64,000 nt of DNA from Nitrospira defluvii (GTDB lineage Bacteria > Nitrospirota > Nitrospiria > Nitrospirales > Nitrospiraceae): assembly GCA_000196815.1 (NCBI GenBank), contig FP929003.1, forward strand, positions 2,379,501-2,443,500, in the 5' to 3' direction. Numbering within the stretch: position 1 is the first letter of the stretch; each line of letters opens with the position of its first letter. The notes below the pieces were generated by a model. The model was not told where the DNA came from, ran no database searches, and saw only the letters and a list, made by a program, of their open reading frames with translations. Below are positions 36,734 through 46,165 of the stretch, piece after piece. The position numbers and the translations under genes were made by a program.

Positions 36734-37393
36734 ACGTCTCAGGCCACCCGACACTCGCCCCTGAAAGGGCTCTATCTCGTGCTCGACCCCACGGTCAGGC
36801 CGGATCGCCCGCTGCCCGATCTCCTGCGCGAAGCAGCCGCGCACGGTGTCCGGCTCTTTCAATATCGAGACAAACAGGCCACGATGAGAGAGGCCTATGC
36901 GAAGGCACTCGCGCTGCGTCAAGCCGCTAGCGACGCCGGCGCCCTCTTGATCGTCAACGATCGTTGCGATTTGGCCATGGCCGTAAACGCGGACGGGGTA
37001 CACCTCGGGCAGGACGACCTTCCCATTGTCTACGCCAGACAATTACTGGGACCTGAAAAAATCATCGGACTCTCGACACACAACGCCACTCAGGTACGCG
37101 AGGCCGTCACCGCACAGCCCGACTACGTGGGGTTCGGCCCGATTTTCAGTACGTCCACAAAAGCGGATCACGACCCGGTGGTCGGTCTGGAAGGATTGCG
37201 CGCGGCACGCGCGTTGACCTCGCTGCCGATGTTTGCAATCGGCGGTATTACGGCTGAGTCGCTCGGTGAAATTATGGCGGCAGGGGCGGATGGCGTGGCG
37301 GTGATCTCTGCGATCCTCAAGGCTCCGGACCTCGGCGCGGCGATCCGGGCATTCCAACAGCATGTGCCCACACCAGATTCGCAAGCGCTCTGA
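36734..37393 (+). CDS. thiE: Thiamine-phosphate synthase ThiE, non-ATG start
   Basis: About 219 residues if started at ACG 36734. Joins the thiazole and pyrimidine moieties of thiamine. Features: first barrel strand GLYLVLDP, RLFQYRDKQ, LLIVNDRCDLAMAVNADGVHLGQDDLP, YVGFGPIFSTSTKADHDPVVGLEGL, and AIGGIT. The first standard start codon in frame is GTG 36779, but that would cut off the beta-strand GLYLV. Upstream in frame there are only CTG (36761) and ACG (36734), the latter six bases after AGGGAG; no ATG, GTG or TTG exists back to the TAA at 36716. The 3' end overlaps convergent bioD by 77 bases. Confidence 0.85.
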   Translation, partial: TSQATRHSPLKGLYLVLDPTVRPDRPLPDLLREAAAHGVRLFQYRDKQATMREAYAKALALRQAASDAGALLIVNDRCDLAMAVNADGVHLGQDDLPIVYARQLLGPEKIIGLSTHNATQVREAVTAQPDYVGFGPIFSTSTKADHDPVVGLEGLRAARALTSLPMFAIGGITAESLGEIMAAGADGVAVISAILKAPDLGAAIRAFQQHVPTPDSQAL

Positions 37394-38081
37394 TGGGATC
37401 GCTCTGCGCCAGCATTTCGACGGCACCGGACCAATCAGAGCCAAGGTGTGGTTGATAGGACAGCGGTCCCAACACCGGAACACCGGCTCGCTCCCGCAAC
37501 AGCGCGACCGTAGACGCACATTGCTCCTGCTGCGCAGGGGTGGTGGACAACGCCGTCTCGTTCATCACGACAGCCATCACCGCACAATGACGTTGCCGAA
37601 GGCCCTCCAGCGTCAGAAGCGCATGATTGATCCCGCCTAGCCCGGCCCGCCCCACAAGTACGACGGGCAGCCCGATCCGGCCGATCAAGTCACGCAGATC
37701 CCAATCCTTCGCCATCGGCACGAGCAGGCCACCGGCGCCTTCAACCACGACGCAAGCGTACCGGGCCGCAAGCCGTTCGTAGCGTCCCAGGATCTCCTGT
37801 ATCTCGATCACGCGGCCTTGCGCGGATGCAGCGGCGAGGGGAGCGAGCGGCAAGGGGAACCGGTAGGGAGACACCTCTTCGATCCCATCGCACGTTCCCG
37901 CTGCAGCCAGGAGTCGCCCGGCGTCGCTCTCGCTCAGTTGCTCGGGAAGCACCCCGGTTTCGACCGGTTTCATGACCCCGACAGAGCGGCCCGTCTGCGC
38001 CAGCCTCCGGACCAACGCGCAGGAGACAAGCGTCTTTCCAACGCCCGTATCCGTGCCGGTGACAAATACCCCGTTCCCCAT
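37317..38081 (-). CDS. bioD: Dethiobiotin synthetase
   Basis: 254 residues. Closes the ureido ring of dethiobiotin with ATP and CO2. P-loop GTDTGVGKT near residue 8-16, MKPVETG, VVEGAGGLLVP and the GRAGLGGINH block are characteristic. The start at 38081 (MGNGVFVTGTD) is preferred to a 24-codon longer frame that lacks conservation. The C-terminus overlaps the convergent thiE 3' end by 77 bases. It stands apart from other bio genes; accB in the adjacent cluster is the main biotin user. Confidence 0.93.
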   Translation of the reverse strand: MGNGVFVTGTDTGVGKTLVSCALVRRLAQTGRSVGVMKPVETGVLPEQLSESDAGRLLAAAGTCDGIEEVSPYRFPLPLAPLAAASAQGRVIEIQEILGRYERLAARYACVVVEGAGGLLVPMAKDWDLRDLIGRIGLPVVLVGRAGLGGINHALLTLEGLRQRHCAVMAVVMNETALSTTPAQQEQCASTVALLRERAGVPVLGPLSYQPHLGSDWSGAVEMLAQSDPIRALANLVWAHAVGMPGSPRRGPEP

Positions 38082-38153
38082 ACTCTCTTCTTCCCGGTTA
38101 CTACCTGTGACACACACTGCTTCGTGCGGTGAAATCGACGACTCAATTTCCAA

Positions 38154-38361
38154 GCAGGATGCTCACAACGTCTGCCAGCAAGGCCGCAGGGAGTGCGGCG
38201 ACTGAGGGGGTACATACCAGACTTCGTTTGACCCGTTCGCCGCTATAGATACTCCTGGCGAACGGATAAACCCCGCCAGTAGTCCCCTTTGACCACTTAT
38301 GCGTCGCAAGGAGACGTACGACCGAGAACAAAGCCGGCAGCCGCTTCTAGCATCCTGTTAG
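38154..38361. repeat. Palindromic repeat family A copy with internal insertion
   Basis: GCAGGATGCTCACAACGTCTGC then CAGCAAGGCCGCAG (left arm) and CTTCTAGCATCCTGTTAGAG (right end, 38345-38363). The arms enclose about 120 extra bases between roughly 38206 and 38322. The right end supplies the TAA stop of the minus-strand SDR gene (38358-38360). Confidence 0.6.
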
Positions 38362-39116
38362 AGAATGCGACTGTCCAGGTTCCACACTTGCCCCGACATG
38401 TCGGAGAGTTGCGCGAGTTGGCACATCGTCCGGCTCACATCGGCCAGGTTCGAGACACGTCCCAGCACATGGTCGTCGAGCCGTTCACCGGTTGGAAACG
38501 AATCACCGGCCATGCTCGTTTGCTGCCAACCGGGACAGACCAGGTTCACGCGAATATTGTGCCGGCCCCATTCCCGCGCCGCGGTCTTCACCAGCCCGAT
38601 GAGTCCCGCCTTCGACGCCGCGTAGGCGGCCTGGCCGTGTGTGCCCTGCAATCCGGCAAAGGACCCGATGACGAGGATGGCCCCGCCGCCCTGCGCCATC
38701 ATGTCGTTCACCGCAGCGGTCATGCAGCGATAGGTGCCCGTCAGATTCGTGTCGATGATCTGTTGCCATGCTTCCTCCGGGCAATTCACCACCAGATGCT
38801 TCGACGCGATGCCGGCATTACAGAGCAGCGTATCGAGCCGGCCCCGCTGCGCCCGGATCGCATCCAGCATCGCCCGGACCTCATGGCTCGATCGGATATC
38901 CGCCTGGTAGAGGGCACCCTGGCCGCCGGCCCGCGAAAGCAGCGCGAGGGTTTCTTCGCCTGCCGGCCGTTGGCGGAAGTAATGCACTCCTACCCAATAC
39001 CCGGCATGGGCGAAGGCCAGACAGAGCGCACGACCGATTCCGCCGGACCCACCGGTCACCAGTACCGTCCGGCGTTCACAAACGTCTTGCGCTGCGGGAG
39101 ATAGTGGTGGCATCAC
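38358..39116 (-). CDS. Short-chain dehydrogenase/reductase (FabG-like)
   Basis: 252 residues. Rossmann-fold oxidoreductase with the cofactor motif TGGSGGIG (about 21-28), NAG (CNAGIA), the catalytic Ser (IGSFAG) and YAASK. A 3-oxoacyl reductase role is possible since it resembles FabG in length and in the NIRVNLVCPG segment, but substrate cannot be assigned. Its stop codon lies inside the end of a palindromic repeat. It is divergent from the secreted protein gene at 39223. Confidence 0.85.
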   Translation of the reverse strand: MMPPLSPAAQDVCERRTVLVTGGSGGIGRALCLAFAHAGYWVGVHYFRQRPAGEETLALLSRAGGQGALYQADIRSSHEVRAMLDAIRAQRGRLDTLLCNAGIASKHLVVNCPEEAWQQIIDTNLTGTYRCMTAAVNDMMAQGGGAILVIGSFAGLQGTHGQAAYAASKAGLIGLVKTAAREWGRHNIRVNLVCPGWQQTSMAGDSFPTGERLDDHVLGRVSNLADVSRTMCQLAQLSDMSGQVWNLDSRIL

Positions 39117-39222
39117 GGCGTGCGATTATGAGAGGCGGCACAGGAGAAGGCAAGGCGGGACCTGCCGGCTTGCTGCCGCGAATCGGGTATGGTACCGTGA
39201 TTTTTTTGACTGGAGGACAGCC

Positions 39223-40128
39223 GTGATCGTTCAGACCTTGGTGCGCTCGACCGTGATCGCAGTGGGCATGTGCGGGTTCCTGGGCATCCCGTTGGGTCCC
39301 GGGCAGGCCCAGGCAACGGAGGCAGGGCAAACCATCGCCCAGTCTGCCGACTATTTCCCCGATACCGTCGGCACACGCTGGCAGTACCGCGGACAGATCT
39401 CGGAAGGGCCCCTCCAAACGATCGAGAACAAATACTTCTTCAACGTGTCGTCGGTGACCGGAACCCGCACCCTGAAGGGCGGCGTGGTCGTCAACGTGTT
39501 TCACGATACCAACCCGGGCAACCATGGCGCGTCCGACAGCTTTTACCGCCGCGATGCAGCCGGCGTGGTGTACTACGGCTCCGAGCCGGGCACGCCGCTG
39601 GAAAAACAGCTCGTGCCGTATCAGATCATCCGGTTCCCGATGAAAGTCGCCCAGTCCTTCCAACAGTTCAATCGCACGGACATCGATTTCGGCAGCGACA
39701 TCGACGGCGACGGCACCAATGAACATGTGGACGTCGAAGGCGTTTCGACGGTGATCGGTCAGGAATCGATCACGGTGCCCGCCGGCACGTATCCCGACGC
39801 CGTGCGCGTGGAAGCGCGGATGACCCTCAAGATCCATCTCTCCTCCGCCGATCGGACGGCAGTCGGCACCGATGTGATGACGGCCTGGTTCGCCAAGGGC
39901 GTGGGGCTGGTCAAATATATCGAACGGCAGGAATTGGCTGCGCTCAAGGAAGACCGGGGCAACATCACCGATATCACAGAAGAACTGGAAGAGGTCAGCG
40001 TAAAATCCGCGCCGGCGCTACAGGGTCGGAGCGAATCCACGCCGGAGGGTTTGCTCGCTGACGACACGCGCGACCATGAATTGTTTGAGGTACTCTTCAC
40101 CCCCGGCCTTCGCCCCGATACCCGATAA
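39223..40128 (+). CDS. Secreted hypothetical protein
   Basis: 301 residues, GTG start with GGAGG upstream. Signal peptide (VIAVGMCGFLGIPLG, cleavage near AQA). The mature protein opens with YFPDTVGTRWQYRG and continues beta-rich, with a conserved-looking VPAGTYPDAVRVEARMTL segment. This layout is seen in periplasmic proteins of unknown function that start with a WxY strand. The acidic C-terminal tail overlaps the convergent putA 3' end by 111 bases. No enzyme motif seen. Confidence 0.65.
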   Translation: MIVQTLVRSTVIAVGMCGFLGIPLGPGQAQATEAGQTIAQSADYFPDTVGTRWQYRGQISEGPLQTIENKYFFNVSSVTGTRTLKGGVVVNVFHDTNPGNHGASDSFYRRDAAGVVYYGSEPGTPLEKQLVPYQIIRFPMKVAQSFQQFNRTDIDFGSDIDGDGTNEHVDVEGVSTVIGQESITVPAGTYPDAVRVEARMTLKIHLSSADRTAVGTDVMTAWFAKGVGLVKYIERQELAALKEDRGNITDITEELEEVSVKSAPALQGRSESTPEGLLADDTRDHELFEVLFTPGLRPDTR

Positions 40129-42999
40129 CCGGTGGCCGCCAAACGGTTGCCGACCGACTAATGCGCCCGTAGTCGAACGGTTGATGTAGAGGTTGCCGAC
40201 ATCGAATGCCTGACGCGCCAGCTCGATATGCCGGGGACTGCGCGAGTAGAGTCCCCCGGTCAATGCGTAGGTGGTGCCGTTGGCGAGCCGGAGCGCCTGT
40301 TCGAATGAGGACGCCCGCATGACCGCCAGCACGGGGCCGAAAATTTCTTCCTGCGCCAGCCGGTGAGTCGGCTCGATCCCTGCGATGACCACCGGTCCCA
40401 CGGCATAACCGGGGCCCTCCATCGACCGATCGACCACCACCCGGCCTTCTCGTCTCCCGATCTCCAGGTATTCCCGAATCCGTTTTTGAGCCCGCCCGTC
40501 GATCACCGGCCCGACCTGGGTCGCCGGATCCTCAGCCGCGCCGATGCGCAGACTCATGACCGCATCGGCCAGTCGTTGGATGAATGCATCATGAATCGAA
40601 TCCATGAGTATCACACGTGAACAGGCGGAACATTTCTGTCCCGCATAACCGGTACACGATTGCACCACACCGGTCACGGCTTCATCGAGATCCGCCGTGT
40701 CATCGACGATGATGGCATTTTTGCCGCCCATCTCCGCGATGACGCGTTTGACGAACTTCTGTCCTGCTTGTTGCACCGCAGCGGCCTGCACCATGCCCAA
40801 CCCCACATCCTTGGAGCCGGTGAACGCAATCGTCGCAACGGATGCGTGGATGACCAGCTCACGCCCCACGTCGGGACCACCCGGCACGTACTGCAGAACA
40901 CCCGCCGGCACCCCGGCCTGTCGCAGGATTCCGGCAAGCCGGTAGCCAATAATCGACGCGCGCTCAGAGGGTTTGAACAAGACCGGATTGCCGGAGACCA
41001 GAGCCGCCGCGACCATACCGGCAGGAATGGCGAGCGGAAAATTCCAGGGCGCGATGACCACCGTGACTCCGCGCGGACTCCAGAACAACTCGTTCAACTC
41101 ACCGGGATACCGGCCCAAGCGGGGCGGCGGATCAAGCTGCTCCATTTCTCCGGCGTAGTACTCCAGAAAATCGATGGCCTCGGCCACATCGGCGTCGGCC
41201 TCTCGCCAGGGCTTGGCCTCCTCGAACACTTCCCAGGCCGCCAGCTCCCAACGTTGCTCGCGCATCAAGGAAGCGGCCTTCCGCATCACGGCGACCCGTT
41301 CCGCAACCGCACGATGTTTCCATTCCTCCGCATGGGACTCAGCGACCTTCACGAGACCAGCCACGTCGGCAGGCAGATAACTCTGCACGATGCCGACCAG
41401 TTGTTCCGGCTGAGCGGGATTGAAGGAACGTACATCCGCTCCCGTCGGGAGATGCGTATTCAGCTTCGAGACCTCAAGCCGCTGCCCCAATTGTTTGCGC
41501 ACCTGATCGATGGCCCCGGCCATGGCGACCCGAACGTCGTCTCGTGAAAAGTTCGCCACTGGCTCGTTTACAAACCGAACGGCCCCGACGGTGGAGGAAG
41601 CGCCGGGTGCGGTCGTCATCGAAGAAGGAGGCGAGGGGAGGGCCGCCTCGGGCGGAGACAGCAACAAGGACAGCGGTTGCGACTCCACATATTCCTTCCG
41701 CAGGAACGATTCGTTCGACGTGTTCTCCAACAACCGCCTCACCAGATAGGCCATGCCGGGAAGCAGCTCTCCGACCGGGGCATAAAGCCGGAGACGACGG
41801 CCGCGGTCACTCATTGCATGCTGAAACGGCTCCGCCATGCCATAGATCATCTGGTATTCCCAGGCATTCGGTGGCAGCGTCAGCGCCTCAGCCGCCGCTT
41901 CGACCACGGCCAGGCTGCGAAGGTTGTGCGTGCCGAACGCGGGCCGGATCACAGCACTCTGCTCCAGGAGCAATCGAACGAGCCTCTCATAGTTCATATC
42001 CGTCTGCGCCTTGTGCTCGAATAGAGGCATCGACCAGCCACGTTGCCGATAACGAATCGCGTCGGAGTCCCAATACGCGCCCTTCACGAGCCTGATCGTG
42101 ACGGGTACCAGCCGCTCCCTGCTCCAAGCCAACAGCCGTTGCACGTCGTCATACGTATCGGTGCGATAGGCCTGCAGCGCAATCCCGGCATGGGGAAACG
42201 TCCGGTAGGGTTCTTCCATAAACAGGCGCATGAAGATGGAGAGAATTAATTCCTTCGTGTCCGCTTGTTCCATATCGAAAATGACCGAGGCGGGAAGCGT
42301 GCCGGCAAGGTTCAACAAGGGCCGCAGGCGAGCAGCGACTGCGCGATAGCTGGATTCGGGATCGATGGGGTCGAGCTGCGAATAGAGCGCCGAGATCTTG
42401 ATCGACAGTTGCACGCGGGGCAGGGGACCCAGATGATCCCGTTCGAGTAACGGCGCAGGGGACCAACCGGGACAGGCCTCACCAAGTGTCTGCAAAGCCG
42501 CCAGACAGCGGTCCCGGTATCCATCGGCCTCTCGCTCGCTGACACTGGCCTCGCCCAGTAGATCCACCGAAAAAGCCCGGCCGTCCTCCCATAACTTACG
42601 GAGCGCCGGCACGGCTTGCTCCATCGACGCACCGGCGATGAAGCTGGTGGCCATCTGTTCCACCTGATGCCGGATGGCTTTTCCACTGAGCGATGCACCG
42701 AGCTTCGTGGAGGCAAGCGCTTTGAGTCCCCATTGGGCGCCGAAGAGGTGTGCGCTCATCTCGCCGAAATATTCCTCGGCCAACCGCACGACCTGCGCAT
42801 CGTCGTGCAACGACGGCAGGACATCGATGAATCGGAACAACTGGGCTTTGAAGGCGGGATCTTTCATCGCCAGGTTGATGGCCGCCTGCGACCACCAGCG
42901 GGAATCGAACAGGCCGGGCGACATCCCGCTGGATCGGCTGGCTAAATCTTCACCGATGGCGCGAATACGGGGTTCGAGCAGGGCAGGGTCGAGAGTCAT
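40018..42999 (-). CDS. putA: Bifunctional proline dehydrogenase / P5C dehydrogenase PutA
   Basis: 993 residues. The proline dehydrogenase domain (about 70-430) shows LSIKISALYSQLDP, VTIRLVKGAYWDSD and the FGTHN segment binding FAD. The aldehyde dehydrogenase domain (about 500-985) has the catalytic Glu in AEMGGKNAI and the catalytic Cys in GQKCSACSR. Proline is oxidised to glutamate with channelled intermediate. It lacks the N-terminal DNA-binding domain of enteric PutA. Start at 42999 follows GGGAGG; a frame 77 codons longer is not supported. The 3' end overlaps a convergent gene. Confidence 0.93.
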   Translation of the reverse strand: MTLDPALLEPRIRAIGEDLASRSSGMSPGLFDSRWWSQAAINLAMKDPAFKAQLFRFIDVLPSLHDDAQVVRLAEEYFGEMSAHLFGAQWGLKALASTKLGASLSGKAIRHQVEQMATSFIAGASMEQAVPALRKLWEDGRAFSVDLLGEASVSEREADGYRDRCLAALQTLGEACPGWSPAPLLERDHLGPLPRVQLSIKISALYSQLDPIDPESSYRAVAARLRPLLNLAGTLPASVIFDMEQADTKELILSIFMRLFMEEPYRTFPHAGIALQAYRTDTYDDVQRLLAWSRERLVPVTIRLVKGAYWDSDAIRYRQRGWSMPLFEHKAQTDMNYERLVRLLLEQSAVIRPAFGTHNLRSLAVVEAAAEALTLPPNAWEYQMIYGMAEPFQHAMSDRGRRLRLYAPVGELLPGMAYLVRRLLENTSNESFLRKEYVESQPLSLLLSPPEAALPSPPSSMTTAPGASSTVGAVRFVNEPVANFSRDDVRVAMAGAIDQVRKQLGQRLEVSKLNTHLPTGADVRSFNPAQPEQLVGIVQSYLPADVAGLVKVAESHAEEWKHRAVAERVAVMRKAASLMREQRWELAAWEVFEEAKPWREADADVAEAIDFLEYYAGEMEQLDPPPRLGRYPGELNELFWSPRGVTVVIAPWNFPLAIPAGMVAAALVSGNPVLFKPSERASIIGYRLAGILRQAGVPAGVLQYVPGGPDVGRELVIHASVATIAFTGSKDVGLGMVQAAAVQQAGQKFVKRVIAEMGGKNAIIVDDTADLDEAVTGVVQSCTGYAGQKCSACSRVILMDSIHDAFIQRLADAVMSLRIGAAEDPATQVGPVIDGRAQKRIREYLEIGRREGRVVVDRSMEGPGYAVGPVVIAGIEPTHRLAQEEIFGPVLAVMRASSFEQALRLANGTTYALTGGLYSRSPRHIELARQAFDVGNLYINRSTTGALVGRQPFGGHRLSGIGAKAGGEEYLKQFMVARVVSEQTLRRGFAPTL

Positions 43000-43479
43000 G
43001 TGGGCCTCCCGGACGACGTGAAGAGCTCTTTCCTGCAGTATACACCGCGCCTTGCTGCTTGAGAATTTGGCTGTCGGTTCAACAACGCCCCATGATTCTC
43101 CGATTAATACGGGAGAAAGAGTACCAGGCGCACTCGTAGAAACCGTAATTGTCCGCATCAGCCTCCGCCAGCATGCGGAGCCACGTGGTGACTCTGCACG
43201 AATCAGGGCCATAAAGCCCTCTTGTGTCATCCAGCACTTTCCGCTATCTGATGTTCTGGTCTATTCTCAATCAAGGGTCGGCAGGGATACGCGTAATCAG
43301 GGGGCGCCTAGAAGGGAGCTGGCCAGGTTCTTCGGCGTCGAGTGGACTGATCAGACGGCGGTCCTGGTGCGGCAAGTGGAAGTTACCTGTACCAGTACCA
43401 CGAAAGACGGGCGTGTCTCTCACTTCAACGCGCGGGGATGGCTCAGGGCCCAGCGCGATCCCAGAAGGCGGTGATCGGG
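43000..43479. other. Gene-free gap, possible decayed gene
   Basis: 480 bases. The left end holds the putA promoter. A plus-strand frame (43052-43474) contains RELARFFGVEWTDQTAVLVRQVEV and may be the remnant of some protein, but it has no start signal and no family was recognised. No inverted repeats of an insertion sequence were found. Confidence 0.35.
43037..43065 (-). promoter_or_regulatory. Candidate putA promoter
   Basis: On the minus strand TTCTCA (43065-43060) and TATACT (43042-43037) are separated by 17 bases, about 40 bases before the putA ATG. Confidence 0.45.
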
Positions 43480-43791
43480 ATGACAGGATTTCGGCGTCAT
43501 GTGACCATGTTTCTCTTTATTATATGTACGGTCCCTTCTTTTATAACGTCTGTGGTGTTGATCGTTTCATTAATCTTGTATCTCAAAGGGGGCAGTAAGT
43601 ATCTATTTGATGCCTGGAGATCAAACCAGCCTGGTGAATTTTGGATCGCTTGGGTGAGTATTATATTTGGAGCTCCTATCGGCATAACCTTGGGTTTTCG
43701 GCTGTGGCGGTGGCTTGTCCTAAAATTGTCATTGGTTACAAACGAGGAATTCGATCGCCTTGTAACTGGAAGCGATGGCAGGAAGGCATGA
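43480..43791 (+). CDS. Small membrane protein
   Basis: About 103 residues with two transmembrane segments (about 9-33, VTMFLFIICTVPSFITSVVL, and 55-75, FWIAWVSIIFGAPIGITLG). The start (MTGFRRHV) has only a weak upstream purine stretch. Base composition is clearly more AT-rich than the flanking genes, as is the next small gene, suggesting a recently acquired islet. No family recognised; it could be an immunity-type or phage-related membrane protein, but nothing proves this. Confidence 0.5.
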   Translation: MTGFRRHVTMFLFIICTVPSFITSVVLIVSLILYLKGGSKYLFDAWRSNQPGEFWIAWVSIIFGAPIGITLGFRLWRWLVLKLSLVTNEEFDRLVTGSDGRKA

Positions 43792-44058
43792 GCTTGATGA
43801 AACCTTCGTTTATTCGGGAAGCTCCAAGTGCAATACAGTAATTGGATAACAATGTCTCAGCAGGAAATTCTATGGAAGAATTAAGTCTTCAACTGATCCA
43901 TCCAGGGGGGTCAAGTAGTAGGCGCAGGAGTACATCTGAGTTTTGATTATGGCTTTTTTACCGATTACTGCTCCAAAGCCCATACGACAACGTCGTTAGC
44001 TTAGAGCAGATGTTCAGTCGTAGTTGGTCGAGCCATCTGCCATTGACAGACAAAACAA

Positions 44059-44310
44059 ATGGCTATTACTGAAGTCAAAGTGCTACTGAGCAACTATATT
44101 ATTGTGTTGGTAGCTGGAATCGCCCTTGCAATTTCGGTCCAGGTCAGCTGGTGGTATCTCTTCCCCTTCACAGTAATAGAAGCTTTCCTGGTTCGATACT
44201 ATTTAGGAATCAAATGTCCGCAATGCGGGCTTCCGGTGCATAAGGCGATCGAACCATACTATTTCTGGGTTCCAGTTTCGTGTATTCAATGTCAACGACC
44301 CTATGATTGA
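44059..44310 (+). CDS. Small membrane protein with CxxC pairs
   Basis: 83 residues: one or two hydrophobic segments (NYIIVLVAGIALAISVQVSWWYLFPF) and a C-terminal part with CPQC and CIQC 26 residues apart, a probable zinc ribbon. No obvious Shine-Dalgarno. AT-rich like its neighbour at 43480. Function unknown. Confidence 0.5.
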   Translation: MAITEVKVLLSNYIIVLVAGIALAISVQVSWWYLFPFTVIEAFLVRYYLGIKCPQCGLPVHKAIEPYYFWVPVSCIQCQRPYD

Positions 44311-44551
44311 GTACAGCATCTTAGAACGGTAGTGAACCAGGCATACGTAGGTATTTCGCGACCTTTATTATTTAATTTCTCGAGCGATACCGATCCTGTC
44401 GATTATTCAGGCTGCAGTGCTAGCTGCAGGAGTAGTTGGCCAATTGCCAACCCCAACACACGATAGAGGTGAACCGACCGGACCTCACAGGCTGCATTCG
44501 GACAGGAGCGGCCTAAGGCCCTATCCTTCACGCTCTCCAATCCCTACAAAT

Positions 44552-45091
44552 ATGCCCATCGAGACCACTCACGACCTCATCGAACAAATTCTGTCGAAAT
44601 GGGCAGGGACGATCGGGGAGGATTACCAGGGCTACAGGGGACATGTGTATCGCCTGTTCAATTTCTGCCTGACGTTGCGCCCCTGCACCGAAGAGGAGAA
44701 GACAAAGGTAGCCATTGCGGCCTGCTTTCACGATCTCGGTCTGTGGTCTGATTGCACGCTCGACTACATTCCTCCTGCGGTGTCCCACGCAGCCGAATAC
44801 CTGGCCAATACGGGGCGGCAGGCGTGGGGTGCAGAGATTGCCCTGATGATCGGTATGCACCACAAGGTGCGCGCCTATACCGATCACCAGTACCCGCTCG
44901 TGGAGCTGTTTCGAAAGGGCGATCTGGTTGATGTGTCCTGGGGTGTCGTCCGGTATGGCATTCCCCGATCGTACATCGCGGCCGTGCAGAACCATTTTCC
45001 CAACCAAGGTTTTCACAGGTTTCTCATGCACACCGCCGCATCCTGGTGGGTGAAGCATCCCTTGAATCCCGCACCCTTTCTGCGGTGGTAG
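44552..45091 (+). CDS. HD-domain phosphohydrolase
   Basis: 179 residues. The metal-binding HD signature is visible: His in GHVYRLFNF, then CFHDLGLW, and later MIGMHHK, in the order expected for HD hydrolases. The substrate is unknown; such proteins often cleave nucleotides or cyclic nucleotides. The ATG at 44552 is chosen because earlier frame residues are Pro/Arg-rich and unlike protein; no clear ribosome-binding site precedes it. GC content returns to the genome norm here, marking the right edge of the AT-rich islet. Confidence 0.7.
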   Translation: MPIETTHDLIEQILSKWAGTIGEDYQGYRGHVYRLFNFCLTLRPCTEEEKTKVAIAACFHDLGLWSDCTLDYIPPAVSHAAEYLANTGRQAWGAEIALMIGMHHKVRAYTDHQYPLVELFRKGDLVDVSWGVVRYGIPRSYIAAVQNHFPNQGFHRFLMHTAASWWVKHPLNPAPFLRW

Positions 45092-45331
45092 CGCAGACTG
45101 TGCGATGGCAGGGAATGACGACCGACATCTCGCTCGATAAGCTTCACGGAACCATCACCTGATCCGCGTCCCAACATCAGCCCCCCGTCGACGAATGGCA
45201 TGAGCCGCCGCGTTTCTCCTCTTGAAAATCTGACAGCCGCTCCGTTACAGTGCGCCGTTTGCCTTCACCTATACCCTTAGTCTGGCGGTGCACTGTGGCG
45301 AAGAGTTGCGCACAGGTTCCGAAGGAGTACG

Positions 45332-46165
45332 ATGGCCGACTCATCCACACAATCCGTCTGCTGGGGCACCGTGGCCCTGTTTACTGCACTCACGCTGCTG
45401 ACCTTCGTCGGTGTCCCGCTCTTCGCCTACTTCTATGACTACACTCTGCTCGACTGGGTCCTGCTGGCCGTCCTCTATGTCGTGACCGGCATGGGGATCA
45501 CGGTGGGCTATCACCGCATGATCACCCATCGCAGCTTCGAGAGCCATCCTTGGGTCAAAGCCTGCCTGCTGGTGATGGGCGGATGGGCCGTGCAAAACTC
45601 CGCCCTCATGTGGTGCGCCGATCACATCCGCCACCATGCCCACACGGACGAGGAGGCGGATCCGTACAACGCCAGCAAGGGATTTTGGCACAGCCACGTC
45701 GGCTGGTTGTTTTTCGATACCCCGCACCGTGAAGACCGCTTCGCCGCGAAATTGCGTACCGACCCGATGATCATGTGGCAACACCGGTATTACTGGGTCA
45801 TCGTCGCATCGGGCCTATTGCTGCCCTTTGCGCTCGGGTACCTGAACGGCGGCTTCACCGGCGGGCTGGGTTGTTTTCTGCTTGCCGGCGTGCTGCGAAC
45901 CGTGCTGGTCCTGAACTCCACGTTTACCATCAACTCGCTCTGCCATATGGTCGGTACCCAACCCCATGGCACGCAGGACAGCAGCCGCGACAGCTGGCTG
46001 ATTTCGTTCATTAGTTTCGGCGAGGGCTATCACAACTATCACCACACCTATTCGCACGACTATCGAAACGGATCGAAGTGGTACAATTTCGATCCGTCGA
46101 AGTGGCTGATCTATTCCCTGTCCCTCTTGGGGCTGACGTATAACCTGCACCGGGAACGCACCTAA
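45332..46165 (+). CDS. Acyl-CoA/acyl-lipid delta-9 desaturase
   Basis: 277 residues. Membrane di-iron desaturase with the three histidine boxes HRMITH (61-66), HIRHHAHTD (about 98-106) and HNYHH (about 235), and four transmembrane segments. It should introduce a double bond into a fatty acyl chain (stearoyl-CoA desaturase-like), with oxygen as electron acceptor. AAGGAG upstream of the ATG. It is a single-gene unit with about 240 bases on its left in which no other feature was seen. Confidence 0.92.
   Translation: MADSSTQSVCWGTVALFTALTLLTFVGVPLFAYFYDYTLLDWVLLAVLYVVTGMGITVGYHRMITHRSFESHPWVKACLLVMGGWAVQNSALMWCADHIRHHAHTDEEADPYNASKGFWHSHVGWLFFDTPHREDRFAAKLRTDPMIMWQHRYYWVIVASGLLLPFALGYLNGGFTGGLGCFLLAGVLRTVLVLNSTFTINSLCHMVGTQPHGTQDSSRDSWLISFISFGEGYHNYHHTYSHDYRNGSKWYNFDPSKWLIYSLSLLGLTYNLHRERT

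Noticed and set aside
43052-43474. Decayed transposase remnant
   Set aside because: A loose resemblance to transposase C-terminal text was considered, but no catalytic motif, inverted ends or target duplication could be found.
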